Counted from the stretch's first letter, positions 8,828 through 18,289 are shown. The stretch: 64,000 nt of DNA from Halobacillus salinarum (GCF_022919095.1 NZ_CP095073.1:2604001-2668000), one strand, 5' to 3'. The notes: a model not told the origin generated them from the sequence alone. Made by a program: numbers and translations.

Positions 8828-11086
8828 TTAAGTCTCCCTTCTCGTCGACTTCCACGCATTTTCAAAATCCTCCTGAGTCAATTCATTTATGTTTACGGCC
8901 TCATGCTCTACGATTCTGATGGCTTGATATTGAACCGCTTCATTTACAAGATTGCTGACGAATCGTCCATTCCCTCTGATCGCATGCGCTTGAAATTTTT
9001 GATAAAGGAACGAAGTTGCTTCCGGTACGAGCTGATAACCGTATTGATCCGCCTGGAAAGTGGTCATATCCAGTAATTCCTGCTCATTGTAATCCGCGAA
9101 ATAAAAATACTTCTTAAATCGTGTTGCAAGCCCCGGGTTGCTGTTAATGAGCTGTTCCATTTCCTGCTGGTACCCGGCAAGAATGACAATCAAGTTTTCG
9201 TTATGCTTGGTCATTTCGTCCACCAGAGTTTCGATCGCCTCCTTGCCGAAGTCATCCCGGCTGCCGTTATAAAGCGAATAAGCTTCATCAATAAACAGCA
9301 CACCACCTAAGGCTTCTCTGATTTTCCTTTTTGTTTTTATAGCTGTCTGTCCCACATATCCAGCTACAAGATCACTGCGTGATACAACGACCATATGACC
9401 ACGCTTCAATAAACCACATTGCTTGAGTATATCTGCGTAAATGGAAGCAACGGTGGTTTTCCCGGTTCCAGGGTTGCCTGAAAATACAGAATGGAGCTGA
9501 ATCGGTACGACTGGATAACCATTTTCTTTCCTTTTTTGCTGAGCCTGGACAAAGGAGGAAAGTTTTTTCACTTCATTTTTTACGCTTCCAAGCCCGATAA
9601 GTTCATATAATTTTTCCATCGGGGCTGGTTCATTTTCAGGTATTTCGTCTTCCCATATCAAATCTTTCCTCACAATTCTCATATGATCAAGCCAATGATG
9701 CTTATCTCTTTCTGCTTCATGCGCACCTTTATTAAAAACTGTTTTCAATACAAGATTCTTTACCGTCCTCGCATTTCCAAAAGATTCGTCTACCCTTTCT
9801 TTATCGATCAGCGTTTCGAATTCACTGAGTGCTGTCTTTGTAAAGAAAAAATCGTTTTCTATGGCCGTTTGTTCAGCAATGGTCAGCAGTTCGTCCATCC
9901 GGTAGTCAGCCAGCGCGATGTGGTTTTGCTCAGGAACACGGCTTCTGAGGCCTGGATTGGACCATAGAAATTGACGCATTTCCTCAGGGTATCCAGCTAA
10001 GATAACGGCAAATTTTCCGCCAAACTCCTTACTTGTCATCGCTGAAACAAGGGTATCTATGACTGCCTGGCCATAGTCGTTGCCGGTCTGTCCTTCCCGT
10101 TTCAAGCTGTAGGCTTCATCAATAAACAAGACACCGCCTATGGCTTGCTTGACGTAATTCATCGTATTTTCTTCACTTTGACCCACATATGAACCGACTA
10201 AATGGGAACGATTCACTTCCACGACTTCTTTAGTATCCAGGATTCCCAGCTCGTAATAAATAGAAGCGAGCAGCCTTGCGATCGTCGTCTTCCCCGTCCC
10301 TGGATTTCCGGTAATAATCATATGAAGACCGGGTTCATCTACCATGGAAAAGCCAAAGTTCTTCCTCTCCTGCTGATATTGAAGAAAATGATAATAGCGC
10401 GTAATGTACTCTTTTACATCTGTAAGCCCTACCATCTGATCAAACTCTTCCAGCGGGTTTGAAGAAGCGGCATTAGTTAACACATCCGGGAGCTGCTTGT
10501 ATAATTCATCCTGATAATCAGTAAGTTTTCTTGACTTCTCATTTATTTCTTTCACAGGTACAAGAATCCGCCTTTTTTCTATCGTAGCGATTGCACCTGC
10601 CAGCATTTCTCTTAAGTCTAACAATTGCTCATAAACTTCCTGGTAAAGTCCAATACGGCTTGATGCGTCCACGACCGTCTTTTCAGCTAATTCCTGATCC
10701 CAATGACTCAATAATTGAGAGATGTCTGCCTGGATTACTTTTGCTTTTTTGGCTTTAGCCGAGTCATGGTCTGTCTCATGCATCACCCACTGTTCAATAG
10801 GTGTGTCCTTAAGCAGCGTATAGGCCTGCAGGAGCTGTTTAGATTCATAGATCTCTTTTACAATGGAATGTCCGCCGTTGATAACTCTAGCTTCATCAAT
10901 AAATTGATCAGCAAGTGCATCCCCGTTTGGATGACGCTTCATTCTGTGATAGGCAAGTGCCACATACAATAAAGCCTGCAGTTCTTTGTCTTCGGACTCT
11001 TGTGCATCTAAATAACGAAGAGCCTCTATTTCACTTAGAGGCGGAGCCTGATCTAAGTTTCTCCACTGCTTCATATCGTCTACCAT
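8828..11086 (-). CDS. Double AAA+ ATPase of the SpoVK/CbbX type
   Basis: A 752-residue protein. Residues ~1-205 are helical and charged (possible TPR-like or coiled region). Then come two complete CbbX/SpoVK-class AAA+ modules: module 1 at ~215-480 with Walker A GNPGTGKT at 260-267 and Walker B VLFIDEAY at 319-326; module 2 at ~490-745 with Walker A at 537-544 and Walker B at ~596-603. Both modules keep the pore-region segment (VGSYVGQ, VAGYVGQ) and sensor/arginine regions (NPGLRSR, NPGLATRF). Module 2 is close to the SpoVK protein encoded at 30456-31393. Likely a ring remodelling ATPase; target unknown. First gene of an operon with yneP and yneQ. I know of no equivalent at this position in B. 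subtilis. Confidence 0.85.
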   Translation of the reverse strand: MVDDMKQWRNLDQAPPLSEIEALRYLDAQESEDKELQALLYVALAYHRMKRHPNGDALADQFIDEARVINGGHSIVKEIYESKQLLQAYTLLKDTPIEQWVMHETDHDSAKAKKAKVIQADISQLLSHWDQELAEKTVVDASSRIGLYQEVYEQLLDLREMLAGAIATIEKRRILVPVKEINEKSRKLTDYQDELYKQLPDVLTNAASSNPLEEFDQMVGLTDVKEYITRYYHFLQYQQERKNFGFSMVDEPGLHMIITGNPGTGKTTIARLLASIYYELGILDTKEVVEVNRSHLVGSYVGQSEENTMNYVKQAIGGVLFIDEAYSLKREGQTGNDYGQAVIDTLVSAMTSKEFGGKFAVILAGYPEEMRQFLWSNPGLRSRVPEQNHIALADYRMDELLTIAEQTAIENDFFFTKTALSEFETLIDKERVDESFGNARTVKNLVLKTVFNKGAHEAERDKHHWLDHMRIVRKDLIWEDEIPENEPAPMEKLYELIGLGSVKNEVKKLSSFVQAQQKRKENGYPVVPIQLHSVFSGNPGTGKTTVASIYADILKQCGLLKRGHMVVVSRSDLVAGYVGQTAIKTKRKIREALGGVLFIDEAYSLYNGSRDDFGKEAIETLVDEMTKHNENLIVILAGYQQEMEQLINSNPGLATRFKKYFYFADYNEQELLDMTTFQADQYGYQLVPEATSFLYQKFQAHAIRGNGRFVSNLVNEAVQYQAIRIVEHEAVNINELTQEDFENAWKSTRRET

Positions 11087-11202
11087 GTCCTCACATCCTT
11101 CCTATCAACGCCCTTCATTTTATCACATTCCAAATTGTATGTAGACGAACACGCTCGAAGAAAGATCTGACAAAGTTGCCTTTTCATAAAACGTTACACA
11201 AG

Positions 11203-11238
11203 AAAAGCTTGTAGAAAATTGGATCTTCTCTACAAGCT
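11203..11238 (-). terminator. Terminator after tlp
   Basis: Perfect ten-base arms AGCTTGTAGA/TCTACAAGCT, followed on the minus strand by TTTTCTTG. Confidence 0.7.
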
Positions 11239-11264
11239 GCTCCTGCTATCTTTTAATCAATGAT

Positions 11265-11495
11265 TTAACGCTCGTCGTTAAATTCTGCTTCCTCTTTGAT
11301 TTCCTCGCGCATCCCTTCAATCGATTGCTCACGACGCTTATTCTTTTCTTGAATTTGCTGCTTTTCTTTTTCATTGCTGAACTTCATGGCTTCATGCGAT
11401 TCTTCAATGTTTTCAATGGTATTCGTTACATTTTCCTGTAAACGATCGACATTATCCGCGCGGTTATCCGGATTTGGCCGCTGCTCGTTTGTCAT
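11265..11495 (-). CDS. tlp: Small acid-soluble spore protein Tlp
   Basis: A 76-residue, highly charged, Gln/Asn/Glu-rich protein matching Tlp: NPDNRADNV near the start, NTIENIEESHEAM in the middle and EKNKRREQSIEGMREEI near the end. Tlp is made in the forespore and packed into the spore core; its exact task is unknown. Single gene with its own terminator. The name refers to historic thioredoxin-like labelling; no CxxC is present. Confidence 0.9.
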   Translation of the reverse strand: MTNEQRPNPDNRADNVDRLQENVTNTIENIEESHEAMKFSNEKEKQQIQEKNKRREQSIEGMREEIKEEAEFNDER

Positions 11496-11562
11496 GTTAA
11501 ACCCTCCTGTATATCGAACTCAAAGTCATGTTTACTTTTGCCCTTTGCAGGTGCGATTATAC

Positions 11563-11600
11563 AAAAACAGATTCCATCTCATTAAGAAGGAATCTGTTTT
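11563..11600 (-). terminator. Terminator overlapping the end of the 47-aa gene
   Basis: AACAGATTCC and GGAATCTGTT form a stem; the minus strand continues TTTTTG. The stop codon of the small gene lies in the loop. Confidence 0.7.
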
Positions 11601-11725
11601 AACCGGTCATTATGTCGTTGTTCAATCTTTTCATCGATCTTTTCCATTTGCTCCTGATCCTGCAAAATGCTCTGAATATTCTCTTCTACACGCTCCTGGA
11701 AGGAAATGAATGGTTTTTTTCTCAT
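11582..11725 (-). CDS. FbpB-like small basic protein (47 aa)
   Basis: A 47-residue frame starting MRKKPFISFQERVEENIQ and ending RLKQIPS. It has a strong AAAGGAG site eight bases before the ATG and a terminator over its stop, so it is a complete transcription unit. The short N-terminal RKK patch followed by an amphipathic, Gln/Glu-rich helix with the DQEQMEKIDEKIEQR pattern resembles FbpB-family small basic proteins, which in B. subtilis act with the FsrA RNA in iron sparing. The family match is from memory of the pattern; no Fur box was identified upstream. Confidence 0.65.
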   Translation of the reverse strand: MRKKPFISFQERVEENIQSILQDQEQMEKIDEKIEQRHNDRLKQIPS

Positions 11726-11775
11726 GGAAATCTCTCCTTTAAGCAAAAGGATTCCCATGATTGTAAAAATTTATA

Positions 11776-12381
11776 CTAGTTAAGCTTGTTCTTCATTTTA
11801 ACCATAAAATCGAACGTCATTGGTCCTACATGCTTCTGTTCTTGAATTTTTCCATCTGTGCCAATGAAATATGTGGTAGGAATCGTTAAAGCTTGATAAT
11901 TGTTGTTCACAGATAAATCTTTATCTAATCCGACTGGGAAGTGATATCCGTGTTTATTCATATATTTACGAACTTCGTCGACTCCTTTTTCAGTGCCTGT
12001 AGCATTGACAGCAAGGATTTCGACTTCGTTGCCGTACGTTTGATAAAAGCGTTCAAGCTCAGGCATTTCCTCCTGGCATGGCGGACACCAAGTAGCCCAG
12101 AAATTTAAAAACACTTTTTTTCCTTTCAAATCTTTCAGCTTTACTTGTTTTCCATCCAAAGTCTCCAGTGTAAAATCTTTAGCCTTATCCCCCGGCTTCA
12201 AACCTTCAGGAGCATTGGGAGCTACCATAACTCCGCTTTGTTCATCTGCCGTTTGCACTTGCTGTTTCCCTTCCGCTTCGTTCGTATTTTGTTCGGTCTG
12301 GCTTGTCCGTTGATAAATATTAAAAAGCAGCAGTCCTACTAACAGCAGGAGAAAAGCTGCAGCGAGCCATTGTTTAACCAT
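11776..12381 (-). CDS. Membrane-anchored thiol-disulfide oxidoreductase (YneN/ResA/StoA type)
   Basis: A 201-residue TlpA/ResA-like thioredoxin. Residues 5-23 are the membrane anchor, followed by a Gln/Glu-rich linker and a thioredoxin domain from ~55. The active site is WCPPC within FWATWCPPCQEEMPEL, and the cis-proline segment LTIPTTYFI is present. It faces the outside of the cell and reduces protein disulfides, in cytochrome c maturation or spore cortex formation in the known relatives. In B. subtilis yneN sits next to citB, as here. Which of the ResA/StoA/YneN paralogues it replaces is open. Confidence 0.82.
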   Translation of the reverse strand: MVKQWLAAAFLLLLVGLLLFNIYQRTSQTEQNTNEAEGKQQVQTADEQSGVMVAPNAPEGLKPGDKAKDFTLETLDGKQVKLKDLKGKKVFLNFWATWCPPCQEEMPELERFYQTYGNEVEILAVNATGTEKGVDEVRKYMNKHGYHFPVGLDKDLSVNNNYQALTIPTTYFIGTDGKIQEQKHVGPMTFDFMVKMKNKLN

Positions 12382-12532
12382 TTCCAGGCCGCTCCTTTCT
12401 TGATGATCTCTCTATTCTTATATGTATGTAGCCTTGTTTAAGCTTTATTCAATGTTTTCATTATATAGGATAACCGTCCTTCTATCACCTAACAATTTTA
12501 TTCATGCAGATTTTAAGAATAGGCTCTCCTAA

Positions 12533-12564
12533 CAAAAAAAGCTGCCGAGATCGTCTCGGCAGCT
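12533..12564 (-). terminator. Terminator after aconitase
   Basis: Perfect ten-base stem GCTGCCGAGA/TCTCGGCAGC with a three-base loop and a seven-T tail on the minus strand. Confidence 0.9.
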
Positions 12565-12581
12565 GAAAGTGTAAGCTTCGC

Positions 12582-15287
12582 TTAGTTAAGCTTATTGCGG
12601 AGAACCATTTGCAGGATTCCGCCGTGACGGTAATAGTCCACTTCAACTTCACTGTCAAAACGGGCTACTACGTCAAATTCTTTTTTATTTCCTTCTTCAT
12701 CTGTAGCCGTTACTTTAACAAGGTCATGCGGCTTCACAGACTCATCTATACTTACGTCATACGTTTCACGTCCAGTTAATCCGAGGGAGTCAATGGTATC
12801 TCCTTCTTTAAATTGAAGAGGCAGAACCCCCATCATAACCAGATTTGAACGGTGAATTCGTTCAAAGCTTTGAGCGATTACTGTGCGAATACCTAAGAGA
12901 TCTGTCCCTTTAGCTGCCCAGTCACGAGAGCTTCCCATACCGTAGTCATCTCCTGCAATGACAAGCAGTGGAGTTTTGTCTTCTTGATACTTCATCGCTG
13001 CTGTATAAATAGGCATGACTTCTTCCGTTGGCCAGTAAGTTGTAAATCCACCCTCAGTTCCTGGAGCTAACTGGTTACGGATACGGATATTGGCGAACGT
13101 ACCACGCATCATTACTTCGTGGTTACCACGACGAGAGCCATAAGAGTTAAAGTTTCGAGGGCTGACACCATTCTCCTGTAAATACTCTCCTGCAGGCATA
13201 TCTTTCGGAATCGCACCTGCCGGGGAGATGTGGTCCGTCGTAACAGAATCACCAAATTTACCAATCGCTCTCATTCCGTTCAGCGGCTTCACTTCTTCAG
13301 GATCGCTGGACAATCCTTCAAAGAATGGAGGATTTTGAATGTATGTGGACTTATCATTCCAATCATACAATGGTTCGTCCGTTGTATCGATTTCATTCCA
13401 TTTTTCATTGGAATTGAACACATTTTCATATTCTTTACGGAAGATTTCAGGAGTCACTACGCGTGCGATTTCCTGTTTAATTTCTTCCTGAGTCGGCCAG
13501 ATGTCATCAAAGAAAATTTCATTCCCTTGAGCATCTTTGCCAATTGATTCCTTCTTCAAATCAATATCCACTGTACCTGCGAGGGCATAGGCCACTACAA
13601 GCGGTGGAGAAGCAAGATAATTGGCTTTCACAAGCGGGTGAATACGACCTTCAAAGTTACGGTTACCAGACAATACAGAAGCTGCCGTTAAGTCTGTATC
13701 GGCAATGGCCTTTTCAATCTCAGGCAGAAGCGGTCCGGAATTCCCGATACAAGTTGTACAACCGTAACCGACGAGATTAAAACCTAATTTGTTCAAGTAT
13801 TCCATCAAACCAGAATCTTCAAGGTAGCGTGTGACGACTTTGGAGCCCGGTGCTAAGGAAGTTTTTACATAGGCTGGAACGTTTAAGCCCTTTTCCACGG
13901 CTTTCTTCGCCACAAGCCCAGCTCCCAGCATAACGTGCGGGTTGGAAGTATTCGTACATGAAGTGATGGCAGCAATCGCAAGCGCCCCTGTCTTCATGAT
14001 TGATTTATCGCCGTTTGAAAATTCGACTTCCGCTTCTTTTTTGAATTCGGATTTATCAAGGCCGAACCCGTGGTTCCCTGCTGGCCCTGTGATCGCTTCG
14101 TGGAAGGAATCCTTCATTTTAGAAAGCGGAATCAAATCCTGTGGACGCTTTGGTCCGGATAAGTTTGGTTCAAGCTCTCCGAGATCGATTTCAATCAGTT
14201 TCGTAAATTCAGGATCTTCAAAAGAAGGATCATACCATAAATTATTCTCTTTACAATACTTCTCAACGAGCGCAATCTGATCTTCACTGCGTCCAGTCAA
14301 ACGTAAGTATTCAAGCGATTCCCCATCAACAGGGAAGAATCCACAAGTTGCTCCGTATTCTGGTGCCATGTTAGAAATCGTCGCACGGTCCGCAAGCGGC
14401 ATTTCCTGCAGGCCGGATCCGAAGAATTCAACGAATTTGCCGACAACATTCTGTTCACGAAGCTTTTGCGTTACCTTAAGAGCCAAGTCCGTTGCAGTCG
14501 TTCCTTGCGGGAAGCTTCCTGTCAGTTTGACTCCAATCACTTCAGGTGCAGGGAAATACGATGGCTGGCCAAGCATTCCTGCTTCAGCTTCGATACCGCC
14601 GACACCCCAGCCGAGAACGCCTAGACCGTTGATCATCGTCGTATGGGAATCGGTTCCAACTAGTGTATCCGGATACGTATCTACTGAACCATCTTCGTTC
14701 GTGTTCGCATGTACAACATTAGCAATGTACTCCAAGTTAACCTGGTGTACAATCCCTGTTGCAGGCGGAACTGCACGATAGTTATCAAAGGCTTTTTGAG
14801 CCCAGTGTAAAAATTCGTAACGTTCCTGGTTGCGTTCAAATTCCAGTTCCATGTTGGCACTCAAGGCATCTGGTGTACCGTACTTGTCCACTTGAACAGA
14901 ATGGTCAATAACGAGGTCGACAGGAACCTCAGGATTAATTTTATCCGGGCTTCCTCCCATATCAACCATTGCTTTTCTCAAGGAAGCGAGGTCTACAACA
15001 GCTGGAACGCCTGTGAAATCCTGCAAAATAACCCGGGAAGGTTTGAATGGAACATCTTCTCCAGTGGATTTACTAGTTCCCCAGTTAGATAGACTCTCCA
15101 CGTGTTCATCTTTAATAACTCGTCCGTCGTGTTGACGGAGCAGAGATTCAAGCAGAATACGGATGGAGAAAGGCAGACGGGAGATCTTGCCATGTCCCGC
15201 TTCTTCTAAGGCTTTTAAGTCGTAATAGTTGTACGTTTTGCCATTAATATCAAATTGTTTGCGAGCATTATATGCACTGCTAGCCAT
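12582..15287 (-). CDS. acnA: Aconitate hydratase (aconitase A)
   Basis: Iron-sulfur enzyme of the citric acid cycle turning citrate into isocitrate; in Bacillus (citB) the apo-form also binds RNA. 901 residues, standard length. The cluster cysteines are in [11 protein letters not shown] (about residue 440) and [10 protein letters not shown] (about 505-510); the C-terminal swivel domain with [10 protein letters not shown] and [11 protein letters not shown] is intact. AAGGAATT precedes the ATG. Own terminator; upstream region holds a possible CcpA site. Confidence 0.97.
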   Translation of the reverse strand: MASSAYNARKQFDINGKTYNYYDLKALEEAGHGKISRLPFSIRILLESLLRQHDGRVIKDEHVESLSNWGTSKSTGEDVPFKPSRVILQDFTGVPAVVDLASLRKAMVDMGGSPDKINPEVPVDLVIDHSVQVDKYGTPDALSANMELEFERNQERYEFLHWAQKAFDNYRAVPPATGIVHQVNLEYIANVVHANTNEDGSVDTYPDTLVGTDSHTTMINGLGVLGWGVGGIEAEAGMLGQPSYFPAPEVIGVKLTGSFPQGTTATDLALKVTQKLREQNVVGKFVEFFGSGLQEMPLADRATISNMAPEYGATCGFFPVDGESLEYLRLTGRSEDQIALVEKYCKENNLWYDPSFEDPEFTKLIEIDLGELEPNLSGPKRPQDLIPLSKMKDSFHEAITGPAGNHGFGLDKSEFKKEAEVEFSNGDKSIMKTGALAIAAITSCTNTSNPHVMLGAGLVAKKAVEKGLNVPAYVKTSLAPGSKVVTRYLEDSGLMEYLNKLGFNLVGYGCTTCIGNSGPLLPEIEKAIADTDLTAASVLSGNRNFEGRIHPLVKANYLASPPLVVAYALAGTVDIDLKKESIGKDAQGNEIFFDDIWPTQEEIKQEIARVVTPEIFRKEYENVFNSNEKWNEIDTTDEPLYDWNDKSTYIQNPPFFEGLSSDPEEVKPLNGMRAIGKFGDSVTTDHISPAGAIPKDMPAGEYLQENGVSPRNFNSYGSRRGNHEVMMRGTFANIRIRNQLAPGTEGGFTTYWPTEEVMPIYTAAMKYQEDKTPLLVIAGDDYGMGSSRDWAAKGTDLLGIRTVIAQSFERIHRSNLVMMGVLPLQFKEGDTIDSLGLTGRETYDVSIDESVKPHDLVKVTATDEEGNKKEFDVVARFDSEVEVDYYRHGGILQMVLRNKLN

Positions 15288-15408
15288 AATTCCTTTTTAC
15301 CCCCTCATCAAAATTAAATGGTGAAGCCAGAGCGGCTTCCCCATTCCCCAATTGTTGATCTGAGTCCATTTTACAAAAAAGGACACAAATTTGCACCCTT
15401 TATTGTAA

Positions 15409-15424
15409 ATGAAAACGATTTATA
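15409..15424. promoter_or_regulatory. Possible CcpA (cre) site upstream of aconitase
   Basis: ATGAAAACGATTTATA matches the cre consensus WTGNAARCGNWWWCAW except for the C near its 3' half. It lies ~120 bases before the aconitase start, where carbon repression of the citric acid cycle would be expected. No clear CcpC half-site pair was found. The rest of 15288-15503 holds no gene that I can see. Confidence 0.35.
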
Positions 15425-15503
15425 AGTAAAACAAATAAGTCCAATTTTTATATTTTTCGACTTATCCTTTCATGTATCCGCTGTCATTACCAATGGAAGG
15501 TTC

Positions 15504-15532
15504 TTGTAATTCTGACGCCAACCTCTTATAAT
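15504..15532 (+). promoter_or_regulatory. Sigma-A promoter of yneK
   Basis: TTGTAA (15504-15509) and a perfect TATAAT (15527-15532) with a 17-base spacer, 43 bases before the yneK start. Confidence 0.65.
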
Positions 15533-15575
15533 TAAGGACATCAAATACTTAGAAGATGAAACAGGGTGATTATCA

Positions 15576-16016
15576 ATGTCCCTCGGCTTTTCCTTATTTA
15601 TCATATCGTGGATTATCATCATGATCGGCTTGATGAGTATCGGCGGATTTTTTATGTTTCGAAAATTTCTTAAACGCCTGCCTAAGGAAGACGGACGATC
15701 CGTGATCGACTGGGAAGAACGTTACATTGAATTAACACGTCATATGTGGACCCAGGAAAAAAAGGACCTGCTCGAAGAACTCGTTTCACCTGTCCCTGAG
15801 CTGTTCAGAGATGTAGCACGTCAGAAGATTGCAGGAAGAATCGGGCAAGTGGCTCTTGAAAAAAAATCTTCAAAGATTACGGAATCCATCCTCATTGAAG
15901 GATATATCCTGGCAACGCCAAAACGAGATCATAAATTTCTCATCAAAAAACTGGAAGAAAAACAAATTGATCTCACTCCCTATCAGCCGCTCTTGGAACA
16001 AAGTATAACACCATAG
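15576..16016 (+). CDS. yneK: DUF2621 membrane protein YneK
   Basis: A 146-residue protein with one membrane span at about residues 5-29 and a cytosolic tail beginning FRKFLKRLPKEDG. It matches B. subtilis YneK (DUF2621) in length, topology and location beside citB and ccdC. Function unknown. The tail keeps the DWEERYIELTRHMW and VARQKIAGRIG segments. Convergent with ccdC through a shared bidirectional terminator. Confidence 0.83.
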   Translation: MSLGFSLFIISWIIIMIGLMSIGGFFMFRKFLKRLPKEDGRSVIDWEERYIELTRHMWTQEKKDLLEELVSPVPELFRDVARQKIAGRIGQVALEKKSSKITESILIEGYILATPKRDHKFLIKKLEEKQIDLTPYQPLLEQSITP

Positions 16017-16052
16017 AAAAAAGGACCAGGCTAAACCGCCTGGTCCTTTTTT
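16017..16052. terminator. Bidirectional terminator between yneK and ccdC
   Basis: AAAAAAGGACCAGG and CCTGGTCCTTTTTT pair perfectly with an eight-base loop; A and T tracts on both sides let it work for both convergent units. Confidence 0.9.
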
Positions 16053-16054
16053 AA

Positions 16055-16537
16055 TTAAACGTTTGCATCCTGAGTCTTCATTTTCTTTTCCAACTGCAGA
16101 AATTGTCTCAGCATGGCAATCCGCCAGGAAATAATCATTCCAAAGGCAAGGAGAAAAAACATCCCGCTTGTTTCGCCTAAGGTTTCCTTTTGGCCGATAA
16201 TAACCTTCAGTATAATTCTAAGCACAAGCAAGCCAACGAGAATAAAAACAAATCCTCTTGAGGGCTTTAAATATATTTCTTCACCCCGGATTTCGAAGCG
16301 TGATGTCCGAATGAGAAAAATCGAAAAGATCACCCCTACAATCAGGGCTTCCGCTACCTGACTCCAAGCAACACGGAATTCAGGAAACAAAAACATAAAA
16401 GCACCTGTACTCATGAATATCGGCGGTAAAATGATTTTTTTAATACTGGCTGGCTTTTTGGCTGCCTTGAGACGCACAAAAATCATCCCAGTTGCCATAC
16501 CAGCCGCCAGGATCGTACTTGCTATTAACCAATACAT
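16055..16537 (-). CDS. ccdC: Cytochrome c biogenesis-associated membrane protein CcdC
   Basis: A 160-residue integral membrane protein with about four to five spans and no cysteine motif, matching CcdC (YneJ). In B. subtilis it lies in the ccdA operon but is not needed for cytochrome c synthesis; its function is unknown. Last gene of the unit ccdA-mrpB-yneI-ccdC, ending in a shared terminator. Confidence 0.82.
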   Translation of the reverse strand: MYWLIASTILAAGMATGMIFVRLKAAKKPASIKKIILPPIFMSTGAFMFLFPEFRVAWSQVAEALIVGVIFSIFLIRTSRFEIRGEEIYLKPSRGFVFILVGLLVLRIILKVIIGQKETLGETSGMFFLLAFGMIISWRIAMLRQFLQLEKKMKTQDANV

Positions 16538-16572
16538 AAACTATTCACTCTTCCCATTCCGCTCATTTACGA

Positions 16573-16932
16573 TTAGTTCAAAACTCGTTTAATGGCATCA
16601 AGAACTCTTGTTTCATCAAAAGGCTTTACGATAAAATCTTTCGCTCCGTTCTCAATCGCTTCCACGACCATTTTCTGCTGCCCCATTGCTGAACACATCA
16701 CAATTTGGGCGTCTTCTGATTGAGCCTTAATTTCCTTAAGAGCTTCCAGGCCATTTTTTTCCGGCATGGTAATGTCCAAGGTTACAAGATCAGGGTTCAG
16801 CTTCTCATACATCTCCACTGCTTCCTGTCCGTTTTCTGCTTCTCCGATGACTTCGTGGTTGCCTTTTTCCAGGATGGTAGTTAGTGTCATACGCATAAAC
16901 TTTGCATCATCTACAACTAAAATTTTTGCCAT
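16573..16932 (-). CDS. yneI: CheY-like single-domain response regulator YneI (CcdB)
   Basis: A 119-residue receiver domain without output domain. The acidic pocket D8-D9, phospho-acceptor D53 (TLDITMP), S81 and K103 (IVKPF) are all present, so it should be phosphorylatable. Very like CheY in sequence, but the position between ccdA and ccdC identifies it as YneI/CcdB, which in B. subtilis is dispensable for cytochrome c. Its kinase and partner are unknown. SD GGAGGAG before the ATG. Confidence 0.85.
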   Translation of the reverse strand: MAKILVVDDAKFMRMTLTTILEKGNHEVIGEAENGQEAVEMYEKLNPDLVTLDITMPEKNGLEALKEIKAQSEDAQIVMCSAMGQQKMVVEAIENGAKDFIVKPFDETRVLDAIKRVLN

Positions 16933-16947
16933 GTGTGCTCCTCCAAT

Positions 16948-17382
16948 TTACTCTTCATCAATATCATCCGCAATTGTAAGGATGATGGTCATCGTTACGC
17001 CAATTACTGTAATGTAAACTCCGAGATCAAACAACAACGCGGTTGCTAATTCTGTTTTTCCCAGCACAGGCAAATGAAAATAACCATAAGTATGACTTAA
17101 AAAAGGCTGATCAAACACAAAAGAACCAATACCTGTACCTACAGCAATCAACAGTCCGGCAGGAACAAAATAACGAAAGCTGACAGGAAGGACTTTCTGC
17201 ATAGCTCGAAAGCCATAAGCCATATACATAAGAACGATCGCTGCAGATGTCATCAGCCCGCCTATGAATCCTCCACCCGGGGCATTATGCCCGGCCAGAA
17301 ATAAGTAGATGGAAAATCCAAAGAGGATAAAAGCAATTAAGGTTGTTGTAGTTCGAAGAATGATGTCATTCGTGCGGGCCAT
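16948..17382 (-). CDS. mrpB: Orphan Mrp antiporter subunit MrpB/MnhB
   Basis: A 144-residue membrane protein with four spans matching MrpB of Na+/H+ Mrp complexes, with the diagnostic GHNAPGGGFIGGL motif and FDLGVYITVIGVTMTII near the end. MrpB normally works only inside the seven-subunit MrpABCDEFG complex in a full operon. Here it stands alone between ccdA and yneI. AAAGGAG seven bases upstream selects the ATG at 17382. Either a duplicated subunit supplied to a remote mrp operon or a protein with a separate role; the window cannot tell which. Confidence 0.85.
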   Translation of the reverse strand: MARTNDIILRTTTTLIAFILFGFSIYLFLAGHNAPGGGFIGGLMTSAAIVLMYMAYGFRAMQKVLPVSFRYFVPAGLLIAVGTGIGSFVFDQPFLSHTYGYFHLPVLGKTELATALLFDLGVYITVIGVTMTIILTIADDIDEE

Positions 17383-17448
17383 GTGCAAACTCCTTTACGT
17401 AGTATCAATAATTTCATGATAATATAAATTGCCTCTAAAATCCATGGT

Positions 17449-18153
17449 TTAAAAACCTTGAAATCCAAACCAGCTGACTAAATAGGAGGTCAGTTTTGTC
17501 ATCCAATCAAAGTAAAGCGCGATGCCCATGAAAATCATGACATAGCCTCCTGCTTTTACAATGATTGCACTATGCCGCTTGATCCAATTCATTCGGCCGA
17601 TAAAAAACGAAAGGATAAGAAATGGGACGGAAAACCCTAAAGAATACGCAACCATCATAATCAAGAACAATTCCGGATTGTCTGCGGCAAGCACGAGGAC
17701 AGCCGACAAAATGGGGCCTGTACACGGAGTCCAGCCGAGAGAAAAAGTCAAACCGATTAAAAAAGATCCTAAAAAGCCTGACGGACGGTTCTTAAACGAT
17801 ATTTTTCTATCTTTCATAAGAAATTTAAAATTAAAGACACCGACGATGACAAATCCGAAGAAAATAATTAATATGGCGCCAAGCCTGCGGATTAATTCTT
17901 CATTCGTAATAAAAAATTGCGATACTAAAGATCCTGAAAAGCCAAGGATGATAAAGATCGTCGTAAACCCAAGCAGAAAAAGAATCGTATGCAAGAGGCT
18001 TTTTCGATTCAGCATGCCGTTGTCTTCGCGTAGTTCATTCACACTCATTCCCGTTATGTACGAAAGAAACGCTGGATAAAGAGGCAGCACACAGGGTGAA
18101 ATAAAAGATAGAAACCCGGCTCCAAAAGCTAGGAATATATTGAGATCCGACAT
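17449..18153 (-). CDS. ccdA: Thiol-disulfide transfer protein CcdA
   Basis: A 234-residue integral membrane protein with about six spans that carries reducing electrons from cytosolic thioredoxin to the outer face, needed for cytochrome c maturation and spore formation. The two redox cysteines are in SPCVLPLYP and GWTPCTGP. The ATG at 18153 (MSDLNIF) follows GGGGGT by eight bases and gives the family length; longer in-frame starts exist at 18168 and 18207. First gene of the ccd unit. Confidence 0.9.
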   Translation of the reverse strand: MSDLNIFLAFGAGFLSFISPCVLPLYPAFLSYITGMSVNELREDNGMLNRKSLLHTILFLLGFTTIFIILGFSGSLVSQFFITNEELIRRLGAILIIFFGFVIVGVFNFKFLMKDRKISFKNRPSGFLGSFLIGLTFSLGWTPCTGPILSAVLVLAADNPELFLIMMVAYSLGFSVPFLILSFFIGRMNWIKRHSAIIVKAGGYVMIFMGIALYFDWMTKLTSYLVSWFGFQGF

Positions 18154-18255
18154 GATTTTGACCCCCATAAGCTTACTAGATTTCCATTGTATCAAACCCT
18201 TACACAAAAAACGATGACCGGGACCCGTTTTTCCAACTGCATTTAAAAAAGCTGT

Positions 18256-18289
18256 AAAAAAGTCTTCTTTCGATAAGGAAAGAAGACTT
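18256..18289 (-). terminator. Terminator after yneF
   Basis: Ten-base perfect stem AGTCTTCTTT/AAAGAAGACT with a TTTTTT tail on the minus strand. Confidence 0.8.
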
